A DNA stretch of 11,622 nucleotides from Lichenicola sp964247755. GTDB lineage: Bacteria; Pseudomonadota; Alphaproteobacteria; Acetobacterales; Acetobacteraceae. Both the position numbers and the translations under genes were made by a program. Location of the stretch: contig CAXTVX010000091.1 of assembly GCA_964247755.1 (NCBI GenBank), positions 1-11,622 of the forward strand, read 5' to 3'. The notes beneath the pieces were generated by a model. That model saw only the letters and a list, made by a program, of their open reading frames with translations. It did not search any database and was not told where the DNA came from. Below are positions 1 to 6,720 of the stretch, piece by piece. The stretch's first letter is position 1. Every line of letters starts with the position of its first letter.

Positions 1-1460
1 TAGCCCGCCACCGCCGGCAGGGTGCCGGCGCTGCCCATGTCGTGGTCGCCGTCGACCGTGTCGATCAGCCAGGCGGGGGCCCCGGTCGGCGCCACCAGAG
101 CGTCGAGGTGGCTGGTCGCCAGCAGCCGGTCGATCCCCTCCGGGCCGGCGCGGCGGTGGGCGTTGTCGCGCGCGGTGCGGTAGGCGGGATCGTCGAGGCC
201 CTTGGTGGCTTCCGCCTTCAGGAACAGCTCCTGGCCGAACAGGCCGAGCTCGCGGTCGTGGTGCGCCTGGTTGAAGGCGATCAGGGCGGCCAGCGTGGCC
301 GGCTGGCCCTTCGCCGGGGTGCCGGCGAGGTAGGTGTTCAGCCCGTCCTTGAGCTCGCACAGCAGCACGGTCTGCTCGTCGTTGCCGATCGCGTCGAGGT
401 CGGGGAAGCTCGGGATCTCCACCAGCGTGGCGCCCCCCTGCCGGAGCACGGCGAGGGCGGCGTCGAACGCTTGGTCGAGCTCGGGATGGTAGCCGGCGGC
501 GAAGCGCATCACCCCGATGCGTCGGTTCTTGAGCGCGCCGGCGTCGAGGGCGGCCAGGTAGTCGGTGCGACGGGTGTCGGCGTCCCGGGTGGCGGGGTCG
601 GACGGGTCGCTGCCGGCAATCACGTCGAGCAGCCGGGCGGTGTCGGCGACGGTGCGCGTCATCGGCCCGGCGGTGTCCTGGGTCGCCGAGATCGGGATGA
701 TGTGGGTGCGCGGGATCAGCCCGACGGTGGGCTTCAGGCCGACCAGGCCGCTGATGGAAGCCGGGCAGGTGACGGAGCCGTCGGTCTCGGTGCCGATCGC
801 GGCGGCGGCGAGCGAGGCGGATACCGCGACGCCGCTGCCCGAGGAGGAGCCGCAGGCGGAGCGGTCCAGCGCGAACGCGTTGCGCGTCAGGCCGCCGACG
901 CCGCTCCAGCCGCTGACCGAGCGCGAGCCGCGCATGTTGGCCCATTCCGACAGGTTGGTCTTGCCCAGGATCACCGCACCGGCGGCGCGCAGACGCGCTA
1001 CCAGTGGCGAGTCGCGGCCCGTGAGGTTGTGCTGGAGCGCCAGGGAGCCGGCGGTGGTCGGCATCCTGTCCCTGGTCTCGATGTTGTCCTTGACCAGCAC
1101 CGGGACCCCGTCGAGCGGCAGGGGATGGCCGGCGGCGCGTCGGCGGTCGCTGGCCTCTGCCTCGGCGAGCGCGTCCGGGTTCAGCGCCAGCACCGCGTGC
1201 AGCGATGGGCCGGCGTGGTCGATCGCGGCGATCCGCGCGGTGTAGGCGCGGACCAGCGCTGCCGCGGTCACACGGCCGGCGGCGAGGTCGGCCTCGACCT
1301 CGCTCATGCTGCGTCCTTCGACGGGATAAGGGGAGGCGGGATGGTGGGGCTGGTCGGCGGACATGGCGAGGCTTCCCCAGGAAAAGCTGCACAGGGCCGC
1401 CGCCGCGATGCGGCGCGGCCAGGCGGATGGCGTGAACGGGGCGGAGGCGCGGTGTGGCAT
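1..1460 (-). CDS. Exported amidase-signature hydrolase, peptide-amidase-like (3' end cut by window edge)
   Basis: Hydrolase of the amidase signature family, which cleaves carboxamide bonds with a Ser-cisSer-Lys triad. From the start at 1460, 486 codons lie in the window and the frame is still open at base 1. Visible motifs are the lysine in VPVLVKDNIET (K124), a CGSSSGSG loop (cis-Ser S205) and the nucleophile in TETDGSVTCPAS (S229). The 24-residue spacing between the two serines is the family standard. The last residues, PAVAGY, match the conserved C-terminal region, so only a few dozen residues are probably missing. The N-terminus has arginines followed by a hydrophobic run (residues 16-35), which looks like a signal peptide, so the enzyme probably acts in the periplasm. 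The export signal and triad spacing resemble Stenotrophomonas peptide amidase, but the substrate cannot be fixed from sequence. An internal Met at residue 52 is an alternative start that would make it cytoplasmic. The gene starts 23 bp after the DUF305 gene, probably in one transcript. Confidence 0.9.
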   Translation of the reverse strand, partial: MPHRASAPFTPSAWPRRIAAAALCSFSWGSLAMSADQPHHPASPYPVEGRSMSEVEADLAAGRVTAAALVRAYTARIAAIDHAGPSLHAVLALNPDALAEAEASDRRRAAGHPLPLDGVPVLVKDNIETRDRMPTTAGSLALQHNLTGRDSPLVARLRAAGAVILGKTNLSEWANMRGSRSVSGWSGVGGLTRNAFALDRSACGSSSGSGVAVSASLAAAAIGTETDGSVTCPASISGLVGLKPTVGLIPRTHIIPISATQDTAGPMTRTVADTARLLDVIAGSDPSDPATRDADTRRTDYLAALDAGALKNRRIGVMRFAAGYHPELDQAFDAALAVLRQGGATLVEIPSFPDLDAIGNDEQTVLLCELKDGLNTYLAGTPAKGQPATLAALIAFNQAHHDRELGLFGQELFLKAEATKGLDDPAYRTARDNAHRRAGPEGIDRLLATSHLDALVAPTGAPAWLIDTVDGDHDMGSAGTLPAVAG

Positions 1461-1483
1461 GGTCGCTTTCGGGTTGGACACGG

Positions 1484-1870
1484 TCAGGGTGCCGGCGAGG
1501 GATGAACGGCGGTCCAGCGGTCCATCTCGGCGATCTCGCGCTTCTGCGCGGTGATGACGTCCCGGGCCAGGCGGCGCAGTTCGGGATCGCGGCCGTAGTG
1601 CAGCTCGACCTCGGCCATGTCGATCGCGCCCTGGTGGTGCGGCGTCATCATCGACACGAAGTCGTGGTCCGGGTCGCCGGTGACAGGTGCGTGGTCCATC
1701 GCCTGCTGCATGGACCTCATCCCCGACATCATCGCCCGGTCCGCGGCGCTGCCGGCGCCGGCCGGAGCGGCCATGGTCATCTCGGCGGCCCGCGCCAGGG
1801 GAAGCGACATCCCGGCGAGCAGGGCGCACAGGAGGATCCTGCGGACGGGTGTGCGGCGCTGGTCGATCAT
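1484..1870 (-). CDS. DUF305 family exported protein (CopM-like)
   Basis: A 128-aa protein of the DUF305 (ferritin-like/CopM) family. Some members bind copper in the periplasm, but most are uncharacterised. Residues 1-28 form a signal peptide with a basic start, the hydrophobic stretch ILLCALLAGMSLPLA and an ARA cleavage site. The hallmark MMTPHHQGAIDMA is at residues 74-86, with His-His and Met residues suited to metal binding. The second conserved helix, ITAQKREIAEM, is at 106-116. Met residues are abundant after the signal peptide (MTMAAP, MMSGMRSMQQAM), as is common in copper-handling proteins. The start at 1870 has a good ribosome binding site, AGGGGAG (1882-1876), 5 nt upstream. The frame is open much further upstream, but that would run through dapF on the other strand and lose the signal peptide. 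The gene is divergent from dapF and lies just upstream of the exported amidase. The family call is firm; a role in metal handling is an inference. Confidence 0.9.
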   Translation of the reverse strand: MIDQRRTPVRRILLCALLAGMSLPLARAAEMTMAAPAGAGSAADRAMMSGMRSMQQAMDHAPVTGDPDHDFVSMMTPHHQGAIDMAEVELHYGRDPELRRLARDVITAQKREIAEMDRWTAVHPSPAP

Positions 1871-2017
1871 TCTGGCTCCCCTGGTGGCGACATGTCCCTT
1901 CGGGATCGGGACGGTGCCAAGGCTGCCATCGCGCCGCGGCCGGTCGCAACCCATGTCCCGCTTCGCGTCCCACGTCCTGCTTCGCGCCTGGGGCCGCGAT
2001 CCCGTATAGGAGCGCCG
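1871..2017. promoter_or_regulatory. Divergent intergenic region between the DUF305 gene and dapF
   Basis: This 147-bp spacer must hold the promoters for both the leftward DUF305/amidase pair and the rightward dapF-mtaB-ftsY operon. It contains an 8-bp palindrome (GACATGTC, 1889-1896) and two adjacent 19-bp imperfect direct repeats (1952-1989). The dapF ribosome binding site AGGAG (2008-2012) lies 5 nt before its ATG. I could not identify convincing -35/-10 boxes. Confidence 0.5.
1952..1989 (+). repeat. Tandem 19-bp imperfect direct repeat upstream of dapF
   Basis: The units at 1952-1970 and 1971-1989 abut directly and match at 15 of 19 positions. All four differences are C/T transitions. Each unit contains GCTTCGCG. 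A related but shorter stretch, CATGTCCCTTCGGG, begins at 1891. The repeat could be a two-site operator or a simple local duplication; nothing in the sequence decides between them. Confidence 0.55.
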
Positions 2018-2824
2018 ATGCAGCTCGCCTTCCACAAGATGCACGGGGCCGGGAACGATTTCGTCGTGCTCGACGGGCGCGTGCGCCCGCTCGACCTGTC
2101 GCCGGAAACGGTCGTGCGGCTGGCCGACCGGCGCACCGGGATCGGCTGCGACCAGCTGGTGCTGCTGGGGGCGGGCGAGGCGCCGGACGAGGTGGGCGCG
2201 CGCTTCTTCAACCCCGATGGCAGCGAGGCGGGCGCTTGCGGCAATGCCACGCGCTGCGTGGCGCTGCTGGTGACGGAGGCGGTGCCGGGCTGCGCGGTGG
2301 CGGTGCGGACCCGGTCCGGGCGGCTGCCGGCACGGGTGCTGGAGGATGGGCTGGTGGAGGTGGAGATGGGCGTGCCGGCGTTCGGCTGGCGCGAGCTCCC
2401 GCTGGCACGGGAGGCCGACACGCTGCACCTGCCGCTCGGGGGCGACCCGGCCGGATGCTCAATGGGCAACCCGCACGCGACCTTCTTCGATCATGGAGGC
2501 GATCCCGGGCTGGCCGGGCCGGCGCTGGAGTGCCACCCGCTGTTCCCGGAGCGGGCCAATATCGGCTTCGCCACCGTGTTGTCGCCGGAGCGGCTGCGCC
2601 TGGTGGTGTGGGAGCGCGGCGCCGGGCTGACCCGTGCCTGCGGCTCCGGCGCCTGTGCCGCCGCGGTCAACGCGGCCAGGCGCGGGCTGACCGGACGGCG
2701 GGTGGCGGTCGAGATGCCGGGAGGCGTGCTGGAGGTCGACTGGCGCGCGGACGGGCCGGTGCGCCTGACCGGGCCGGCGGTGCTGGCGTTCACCGGCAGC
2801 GTGGCGCTGGACGGCGTTCGGTGA
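2018..2824 (+). CDS. dapF: Diaminopimelate epimerase
   Basis: Converts LL- to meso-diaminopimelate, the last step before lysine and the cross-linking residue of Gram-negative peptidoglycan. It is a cytoplasmic, PLP-independent racemase using two cysteines. The protein is 268 aa, close to the usual 270-280. It begins with the family signature (KMHGAGNDFVVLD, residues 7-19). The first catalytic cysteine is C74 in GACGNATRC and the second is C208 in RACGSGACAA. MGNPHATFF (149-157) is the conserved substrate-contact loop between them. ATG at 2018 follows AGGAG with a 5-nt spacer. The TGA stop overlaps the GTG start of the next gene (GTGA at 2821-2824), so the two are translationally coupled. It is first in a dapF-mtaB-ftsY operon, an arrangement familiar from alphaproteobacteria. 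All key residues are present. Confidence 0.97.
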   Translation: MQLAFHKMHGAGNDFVVLDGRVRPLDLSPETVVRLADRRTGIGCDQLVLLGAGEAPDEVGARFFNPDGSEAGACGNATRCVALLVTEAVPGCAVAVRTRSGRLPARVLEDGLVEVEMGVPAFGWRELPLAREADTLHLPLGGDPAGCSMGNPHATFFDHGGDPGLAGPALECHPLFPERANIGFATVLSPERLRLVVWERGAGLTRACGSGACAAAVNAARRGLTGRRVAVEMPGGVLEVDWRADGPVRLTGPAVLAFTGSVALDGVR

Positions 2825-4065
2825 GCGGGCCGGACATCCTCACCTTCGGCTGCCGACTGAACACGGTTGAGAGCGAGGTGATGCGCGCGCATGCGGGGGG
2901 GATGGAGGAGCTGGTGATCGTCAACACCTGCGCCGTCACCGCGGAAGCCGAGCGGCAGGCGCGGCAGGCGATCCGGCGCACCCATCGCGAGCGGCCGGGG
3001 GCGCGGATCGTGGTCACCGGCTGCGCGGCGCAACTCGATCCCGGCGCCTGGGGGGCGCTGCCGGGGGTGGTGCGGGTGCTGGGCAACGAGGACAAGCTGC
3101 GGCCGGACAGCTGGAGCGAGGCAGCGCTCGGCAGCGGGGACGCGGTGTCGGACATCATGGCGGCGCGGGACACGGCGGCGCACCTGGTCACCGAGTTCGT
3201 GGGCCGGTCGCGGGCGTTCGTGCAGGTGCAGCAGGGGTGCGATCACCGCTGCACCTTCTGCATCATCCCGTTCGGGCGCGGCCCGAGCCGGTCGGTGCCG
3301 GTCGGCGCGGTGGTGGAGCAGGTGCGGGCGCTGGTAAGCGCGGGGTATCGCGAGGTGGTGCTGACCGGGGTCGACGTCACCTCCTATGGCGGTGATCTGC
3401 CGGGACGCCCGGCGCTGGGGCAGCTGGTGCGCCGGCTGCTGGCGCTGGTGCCGGAGCTGGGGCGGCTGCGGCTGTCTTCCCTGGATCCGGTGGAGATCGA
3501 CGAGGAGCTGTGGCGGCTGATCGCGGAGGAGGCGCGGCTGATGCCGCACCTGCATCTGTCGCTGCAGGCGGGATCGGACCTGGTGCTGAAGCGGATGAAG
3601 CGCCGGCACGGGGTGGCGGACGCGGCGCGGGTGGTGGAGTGGGCGCGGCGCCTGCGTCCCGGGATCGGCTTCGGCGCGGACCTGATCGCGGGGTTTCCGA
3701 CCGAGGACGAGGCGTCGTTCGCGGAGACGCTCGGCTTCGTGCGGGAGCAGGCGCTGCCCTACCTGCATGTGTTCCCGTACAGCGAGCGGCCGGGGACGCC
3801 GGCGGCGCGCATGCCGGCGGTGCCGGTGGCGTTGCGCCGCGAGCGCGCAGCGCGGCTGCGCGAGGCGGGAGCGGCGACGGCCCGGGGGTTCCACCAGGCG
3901 CTGGTCGGGCGGACGCTCGAGGTGCTGCTGGAAACGCCGACCGGCGGGCATTCCGAACAGTTCGCGCCGGTGCGGTTCGCCGTCGAGGCGGGGAGGCCCG
4001 GAGAGGTGGTCGCGGCACGGGCGGTCGCGGCCGATGCGCGCGGGCTGCACGGGACGAGGATCTGA
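2821..4065 (+). CDS. mtaB: tRNA (N6-L-threonylcarbamoyladenosine-37-C2)-methylthiotransferase MtaB
   Basis: Radical-SAM methylthiotransferase that adds a methylthio group to t6A37 of ANN-decoding tRNAs, giving ms2t6A. The protein is 414 aa with the three expected domains. The N-terminal UPF0004 domain holds cluster cysteines C11 (FGCRLN), C37 (NTCAVT) and C68 (TGCAA). The radical SAM core has CDHRCTFC (C140, C144, C147) followed by FGRGPSRS. A C-terminal TRAM-like RNA-binding segment lies at about residues 360-414. TFGCRLN at the N-terminus and the short core favour MtaB over MiaB or RimO. The start is a GTG overlapping the dapF stop by 4 nt, with no strong ribosome binding site, so translation probably depends on ribosomes finishing dapF. 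The N-terminus is slightly short, but every cluster ligand is present. It ends 2 bp before ftsY. Confidence 0.95.
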   Translation: MSGPDILTFGCRLNTVESEVMRAHAGGMEELVIVNTCAVTAEAERQARQAIRRTHRERPGARIVVTGCAAQLDPGAWGALPGVVRVLGNEDKLRPDSWSEAALGSGDAVSDIMAARDTAAHLVTEFVGRSRAFVQVQQGCDHRCTFCIIPFGRGPSRSVPVGAVVEQVRALVSAGYREVVLTGVDVTSYGGDLPGRPALGQLVRRLLALVPELGRLRLSSLDPVEIDEELWRLIAEEARLMPHLHLSLQAGSDLVLKRMKRRHGVADAARVVEWARRLRPGIGFGADLIAGFPTEDEASFAETLGFVREQALPYLHVFPYSERPGTPAARMPAVPVALRRERAARLREAGAATARGFHQALVGRTLEVLLETPTGGHSEQFAPVRFAVEAGRPGEVVAARAVAADARGLHGTRI

Positions 4066-4067
4066 CG

Positions 4068-5018
4068 ATGGCGCTGGGCTTCTTCAACCGGCTCAAGGAA
4101 GGGCTGTCGCGATCGACGCAGAAGCTCGGCGGCAACCTCGCCAGCGCCTTCACCCATCGCCGGCTGGACGAGGCGGCGCTGGAGGAGCTGGAGGAGCTGC
4201 TGATCGCGGCTGATCTGGGCCCGGCGGTGGCCGGACGGGTGATCGACGAGTTCCGTCGCACCCGGTTCGGCAACGACGTCACCGACGCGGACGTGCGGGA
4301 CGCGCTGTCGGCCGAGATCGCGCGGGTGCTGGAGCCGGTGGCGATCCCGTTCGTGCCGGACCCAGCGCTCAAGCCGCACGTGGTGCTGGTGGTGGGGGTG
4401 AACGGCACCGGCAAGACCACCACCATCGGCAAGATGGCGCTGCAGTACGGCCGGCAGGGGCTGAAGCCGGTGCTGGTGGCGGGAGACACCTTCCGTGCCG
4501 CGGCGGTGGAGCAGCTGCAGATCTGGGGCGAGCGGGTGGGGGCGCCGGTGATCGCCGGGCCGCCGAAGGCGGACGCGGCGGGGCTGGCGTTCGAGGCCTG
4601 CAAGCGGGCGCGCGCGGAGGGCGCCGACCTGCTGCTGATCGACACCGCGGGGCGCCTGCACAACAAGGGCGCGCTGATGGAGGAGCTGGCCAAGATCATC
4701 CGCGTGCTGCGCAAGTTCGACCCCACGGCGCCGCATTCGGTGCTGCTGGTGCTGGATGCGACCACGGGGCAGAACGCGCTGGAACAGGTACGGGTGTTCC
4801 GCGAGCTGGTGGCGGTGACCGGGCTGGTGGTCACCAAGCTCGACGGCAGCGCGCGCGGCGGGGTGGTGGTGGCGCTGGCGGAAGCCTTCAAGCTGCCGCT
4901 GCATGCGGTGGGCGTGGGGGAACAGGCGGAGGATCTCCGGCCGTTCTCGGCGGCCGAGTTCGCGCGCGGACTGGTGGGCGACACCATCCGGCTGGCGGCC
5001 GGGACCCGGGCGGAGTGA
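4068..5018 (+). CDS. ftsY: Signal recognition particle receptor FtsY
   Basis: SRP-receptor GTPase that docks ribosome-nascent chain-SRP complexes at the inner membrane for co-translational insertion. It is 316 aa, an NG-only form: the N domain helices (about 1-95) are followed by the G domain, without the long acidic A domain of E. coli FtsY. G motifs are GVNGTGKTTT (110-119), DTFRAAA (140-146), DTAGR (192-196) and TKLDG (256-260), and the closing GVGEQAEDLRPF is at 282-293. The amphipathic N-terminal helix (LGFFNRLKEGL) is the likely membrane anchor. The ATG has GAGGA 7 nt upstream, inside the end of mtaB, and the intergenic gap is only 2 bp. It is the last gene of the operon; two hairpins follow its stop. 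Confidence 0.97.
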   Translation: MALGFFNRLKEGLSRSTQKLGGNLASAFTHRRLDEAALEELEELLIAADLGPAVAGRVIDEFRRTRFGNDVTDADVRDALSAEIARVLEPVAIPFVPDPALKPHVVLVVGVNGTGKTTTIGKMALQYGRQGLKPVLVAGDTFRAAAVEQLQIWGERVGAPVIAGPPKADAAGLAFEACKRARAEGADLLLIDTAGRLHNKGALMEELAKIIRVLRKFDPTAPHSVLLVLDATTGQNALEQVRVFRELVAVTGLVVTKLDGSARGGVVVALAEAFKLPLHAVGVGEQAEDLRPFSAAEFARGLVGDTIRLAAGTRAE

Positions 5019-5052
5019 ACCCGCCGGCTGCCGGCCGGGACCAGCCTGGTGT

Positions 5053-5094
5053 CCTGCCCCCGAGATTCATACGCGAATCTCGGGGATGAGCAGG
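5053..5094. terminator. Hairpin downstream of ftsY, candidate transcription terminator
   Basis: A perfect 11-bp stem (5058-5068 with 5075-5085, CCCCGAGATTC against its complement) encloses a 6-nt loop, ATACGC. The stem extends by a further 5 bp (CCTGC 5053-5057 with GCAGG 5090-5094) past a 4-nt bulge. No T-run follows on either strand, so it is not a textbook rho-independent terminator. Its place 35 bp after ftsY and before the convergent gene suggests a terminator or RNA 3'-end stabiliser for both directions. Confidence 0.55.
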
Positions 5095-5113
5095 CCACTA
5101 TCCCACGGAAAGA

Positions 5114-5166
5114 CTAGTGTCCGCTGAGGACCTGAAGACCGATGGACTTCAGGTTCGGGACACTAG
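5114..5166. repeat. 53-bp palindromic element overlapping the end of the OmpA-like gene
   Basis: The outer arms CTAGTGTCC (5114-5122) and GGACACTAG (5158-5166) are exact inverted copies. An inner stem ACCTGAAG/CTTCAGGT (5130-5137 with 5147-5154) encloses a 9-nt loop. The arms are separated from the inner stem by 7 nt on the left and 3 nt on the right. The TAG stop of the convergent lipoprotein gene (5165-5163) lies inside the right arm. It could be a small MITE-like or palindromic intergenic repeat, or simply the terminator of the lipoprotein gene. No transposase is nearby. Confidence 0.5.
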
Positions 5167-5672
5167 AGCAGCCGCCAGGTCACCACGACGCGGCGGTTGG
5201 CCAACGCGGTGGGATCGCTCGAATCGGCCGGGTCGGACGCGCCCAGCGCCTGGAGCAGCAGCCGGTCGGCCGGGATGCCGCGGGCGACCAGCGCCTTCTT
5301 GACCACCTGGGCGCGGCGCGCCGACAGCAGGAGGTTGTGGTACTCGTCGCCGCGGTTGTCGGAATAGCCGGTGGTGAACATCAGCACCGGGTTGGCGTCG
5401 CGGAACAGCCGCGCCGCCAGGTCGAGCTGCTTGTTGGCTTCCGGGGTCAGGCGGGAGCCACCCTCGGGGAACACGATCTGGATCTTGTCGTTGGCGACCG
5501 CCTTCGCTTCCTCGCCGACCCCGGGCTTGCTCGCCAGCGGCACGGTCGGCGGCGCCTGCACGGCGGCGGCGGCCTGGTTCGGACCAGGCGAGGGATGGGC
5601 GCAGGCAGACAGGAACGCAGCCAGGCCAAGGGAGGACAGGATCAGGCCATGCCGAATAGCGATGCGCTTCAT
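5163..5672 (-). CDS. OmpA-domain (Pal-like) outer-membrane lipoprotein
   Basis: A 169-aa lipoprotein expected to be anchored in the outer membrane and to bind peptidoglycan. Residues 1-23 are a lipoprotein signal ending in the lipobox LSAC, with C24 as the lipidation site. A proline/alanine-rich linker (25-55) leads to an OmpA C-terminal domain (about 63-167). That domain shows the typical IVFPEGGSRLTPEA start, TGYSDNRGDEYHN (101-113, with the ligand-binding Asp) and LSARRAQVVKKALVARGI (116-133, with the conserved Arg). The ATG has GAGGAG (5684-5679) 6 nt upstream. It lacks tol genes as neighbours, so it is not clearly Pal of the Tol-Pal system. Its stop codon falls within a palindromic element, so the last residues (WRLL) may have been set by that element. 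It is divergent from the Sel1-repeat gene. Confidence 0.88.
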   Translation of the reverse strand: MKRIAIRHGLILSSLGLAAFLSACAHPSPGPNQAAAAVQAPPTVPLASKPGVGEEAKAVANDKIQIVFPEGGSRLTPEANKQLDLAARLFRDANPVLMFTTGYSDNRGDEYHNLLLSARRAQVVKKALVARGIPADRLLLQALGASDPADSSDPTALANRRVVVTWRLL

Positions 5673-5790
5673 GACAGACTCCTCAACCGCAGGTGGAACT
5701 CACGCAGAGTTTTGTCGTCACATGACGGTTTTTTGGACCGTTGGTTCCGTTGCTGTGTCGAATACAACCGTTTTTTGCATCCGGAGTGTC
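5673..5790. promoter_or_regulatory. AT-richer divergent promoter region
   Basis: A 118-bp spacer between two divergent envelope genes, visibly richer in A/T than its surroundings. It has two T6 tracts at 5729-5734 and 5771-5776 (42 bp apart) and a T4 tract at 5710-5713. It also has a direct repeat CCGTTG (5738-5743 and 5747-5752, 9-bp period) and a small inverted repeat ACGGT/ACCGT (5725-5729 with 5737-5741). TTGGAC at 5733-5738 is a passable rightward -35 box, but no good -10 box sits at the right distance. Confidence 0.45.
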
Positions 5791-6720
5791 ATGGTCGTGA
5801 ACCGGCTCGGTCTGCTGGCTGTCCTGGGTCTCTGCATCGGGAGCACCTGTGCCGTCGCGCAGCCTGCATCCGCCGACGACGCCACCGACTCGGAGGGCAT
5901 AGCCCTGTTTCGCAGCGGCCGGTTCGCCGAGGCGTATCGGGACTGGAACCAGGCGGTGCAGGCGGGCGACGGCCGCGCCGCGCGGCTTCTCGGGGTGATG
6001 TACGACAGCGGCGAGGGCGTGCCCCAGGATCGCAGGCAGGCCCTGTATTGGTACCAGCGGGCGGCGGAGCTCGGCGACGCCGGCGGGATGTTCAACATGG
6101 CGGTGTCCTACGATTCCGGAACCGGGGTGGCGCGTGACAGCGTTGCGGCAGCGCACTGGTATGCCCGCGCCGCGGCGCGACATTTCGGACGCGCCGAATA
6201 CAACCTGGCGCTGATGTACGAGGCCGGGGACGGCGTCGGGCGCGACCCGGCTGCCGCGTCCCGTCTGTTCCGCGCCGCCATGGGGGACGGGATCGCGGCT
6301 GCGCGCAGCCACCTGCCGGTCACGCGCGAGGTGACGCTGCGGCTGCCGCCTCCCGATGACGACGCGTTGTTCCTGAACGCGCAACGCGCCCTGCTGTCTC
6401 GCGCGCCGGAGGATGCCGCTCGCGCGACCGCCTTGTTCCGGCAGGCCGCGACGCGGAACGACGCGGCCGGGCAGATGGCGGCCTACGACCTGGCCTGGTG
6501 CTACGAGAACGGCATCGGCGTGTCGGTGGACCGTTCGGAAGCCTATTCCCTGTATGTCCACGTCGCTGCGTATGCCAGTGACCCGACGCTTCGCAGCCTG
6601 GCGGAGGCGGGTGCGCTGGGGGTCCGGAACCCGGCGCGTGCTAAGGCGGCGCCGCCGCCGGCCAGCCGGTCGGCGGCGCCGGGAACACCAGCCGGACGCC
6701 CGACCGCACCACTGGATTGA
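5791..6720 (+). CDS. Exported Sel1-repeat (TPR-like) protein
   Basis: A 309-aa protein with a signal peptide (residues 1-23, cleavage likely after AVA) and Sel1-like helical repeats, which act as protein-protein interaction scaffolds. The repeats run at about 60-95 (AARLLGVMYDSGEGV, then ALYWYQRAAELGD), 96-131, 132-167 and, after a break, 226-262 (AYDLAWCYENGIGV). Between them, residues 175-225 are a non-repeat insert. The tail after about residue 280 is alanine/proline-rich and low in complexity. The ATG at 5791 has CGGAG 4 nt upstream and places the signal peptide at the N-terminus. The frame stays open upstream to 5371, but that would cover the lipoprotein gene. The last 80 bp overlap, tail to tail, the minus-strand LysM-like gene. 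It is probably periplasmic; its partner is unknown. Confidence 0.85.
   Translation: MVVNRLGLLAVLGLCIGSTCAVAQPASADDATDSEGIALFRSGRFAEAYRDWNQAVQAGDGRAARLLGVMYDSGEGVPQDRRQALYWYQRAAELGDAGGMFNMAVSYDSGTGVARDSVAAAHWYARAAARHFGRAEYNLALMYEAGDGVGRDPAAASRLFRAAMGDGIAAARSHLPVTREVTLRLPPPDDDALFLNAQRALLSRAPEDAARATALFRQAATRNDAAGQMAAYDLAWCYENGIGVSVDRSEAYSLYVHVAAYASDPTLRSLAEAGALGVRNPARAKAAPPPASRSAAPGTPAGRPTAPLD

Noticed and set aside
42..1505. Long plus-strand open frame opposite the amidase gene
   Set aside because: The product is a Gly/Arg/Val-rich string with no family resemblance; the minus strand carries complete amidase motifs. It is a high-GC antisense shadow.
1484..2428. Extended 314-residue reading of the DUF305 frame
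   Set aside because: The extra N-terminus lies antisense to dapF and would bury the signal peptide. The Met at 1870 has its own good ribosome binding site.
1687..2820. Upstream extension of the mtaB frame
   Set aside because: It runs through dapF in another frame with low-complexity product; MtaB homology begins right after the GTG at 2821.
2491..4050. Long minus-strand frame opposite mtaB
   Set aside because: His/Arg/Gln-rich shadow product with no domain; the plus strand encodes a complete MtaB.
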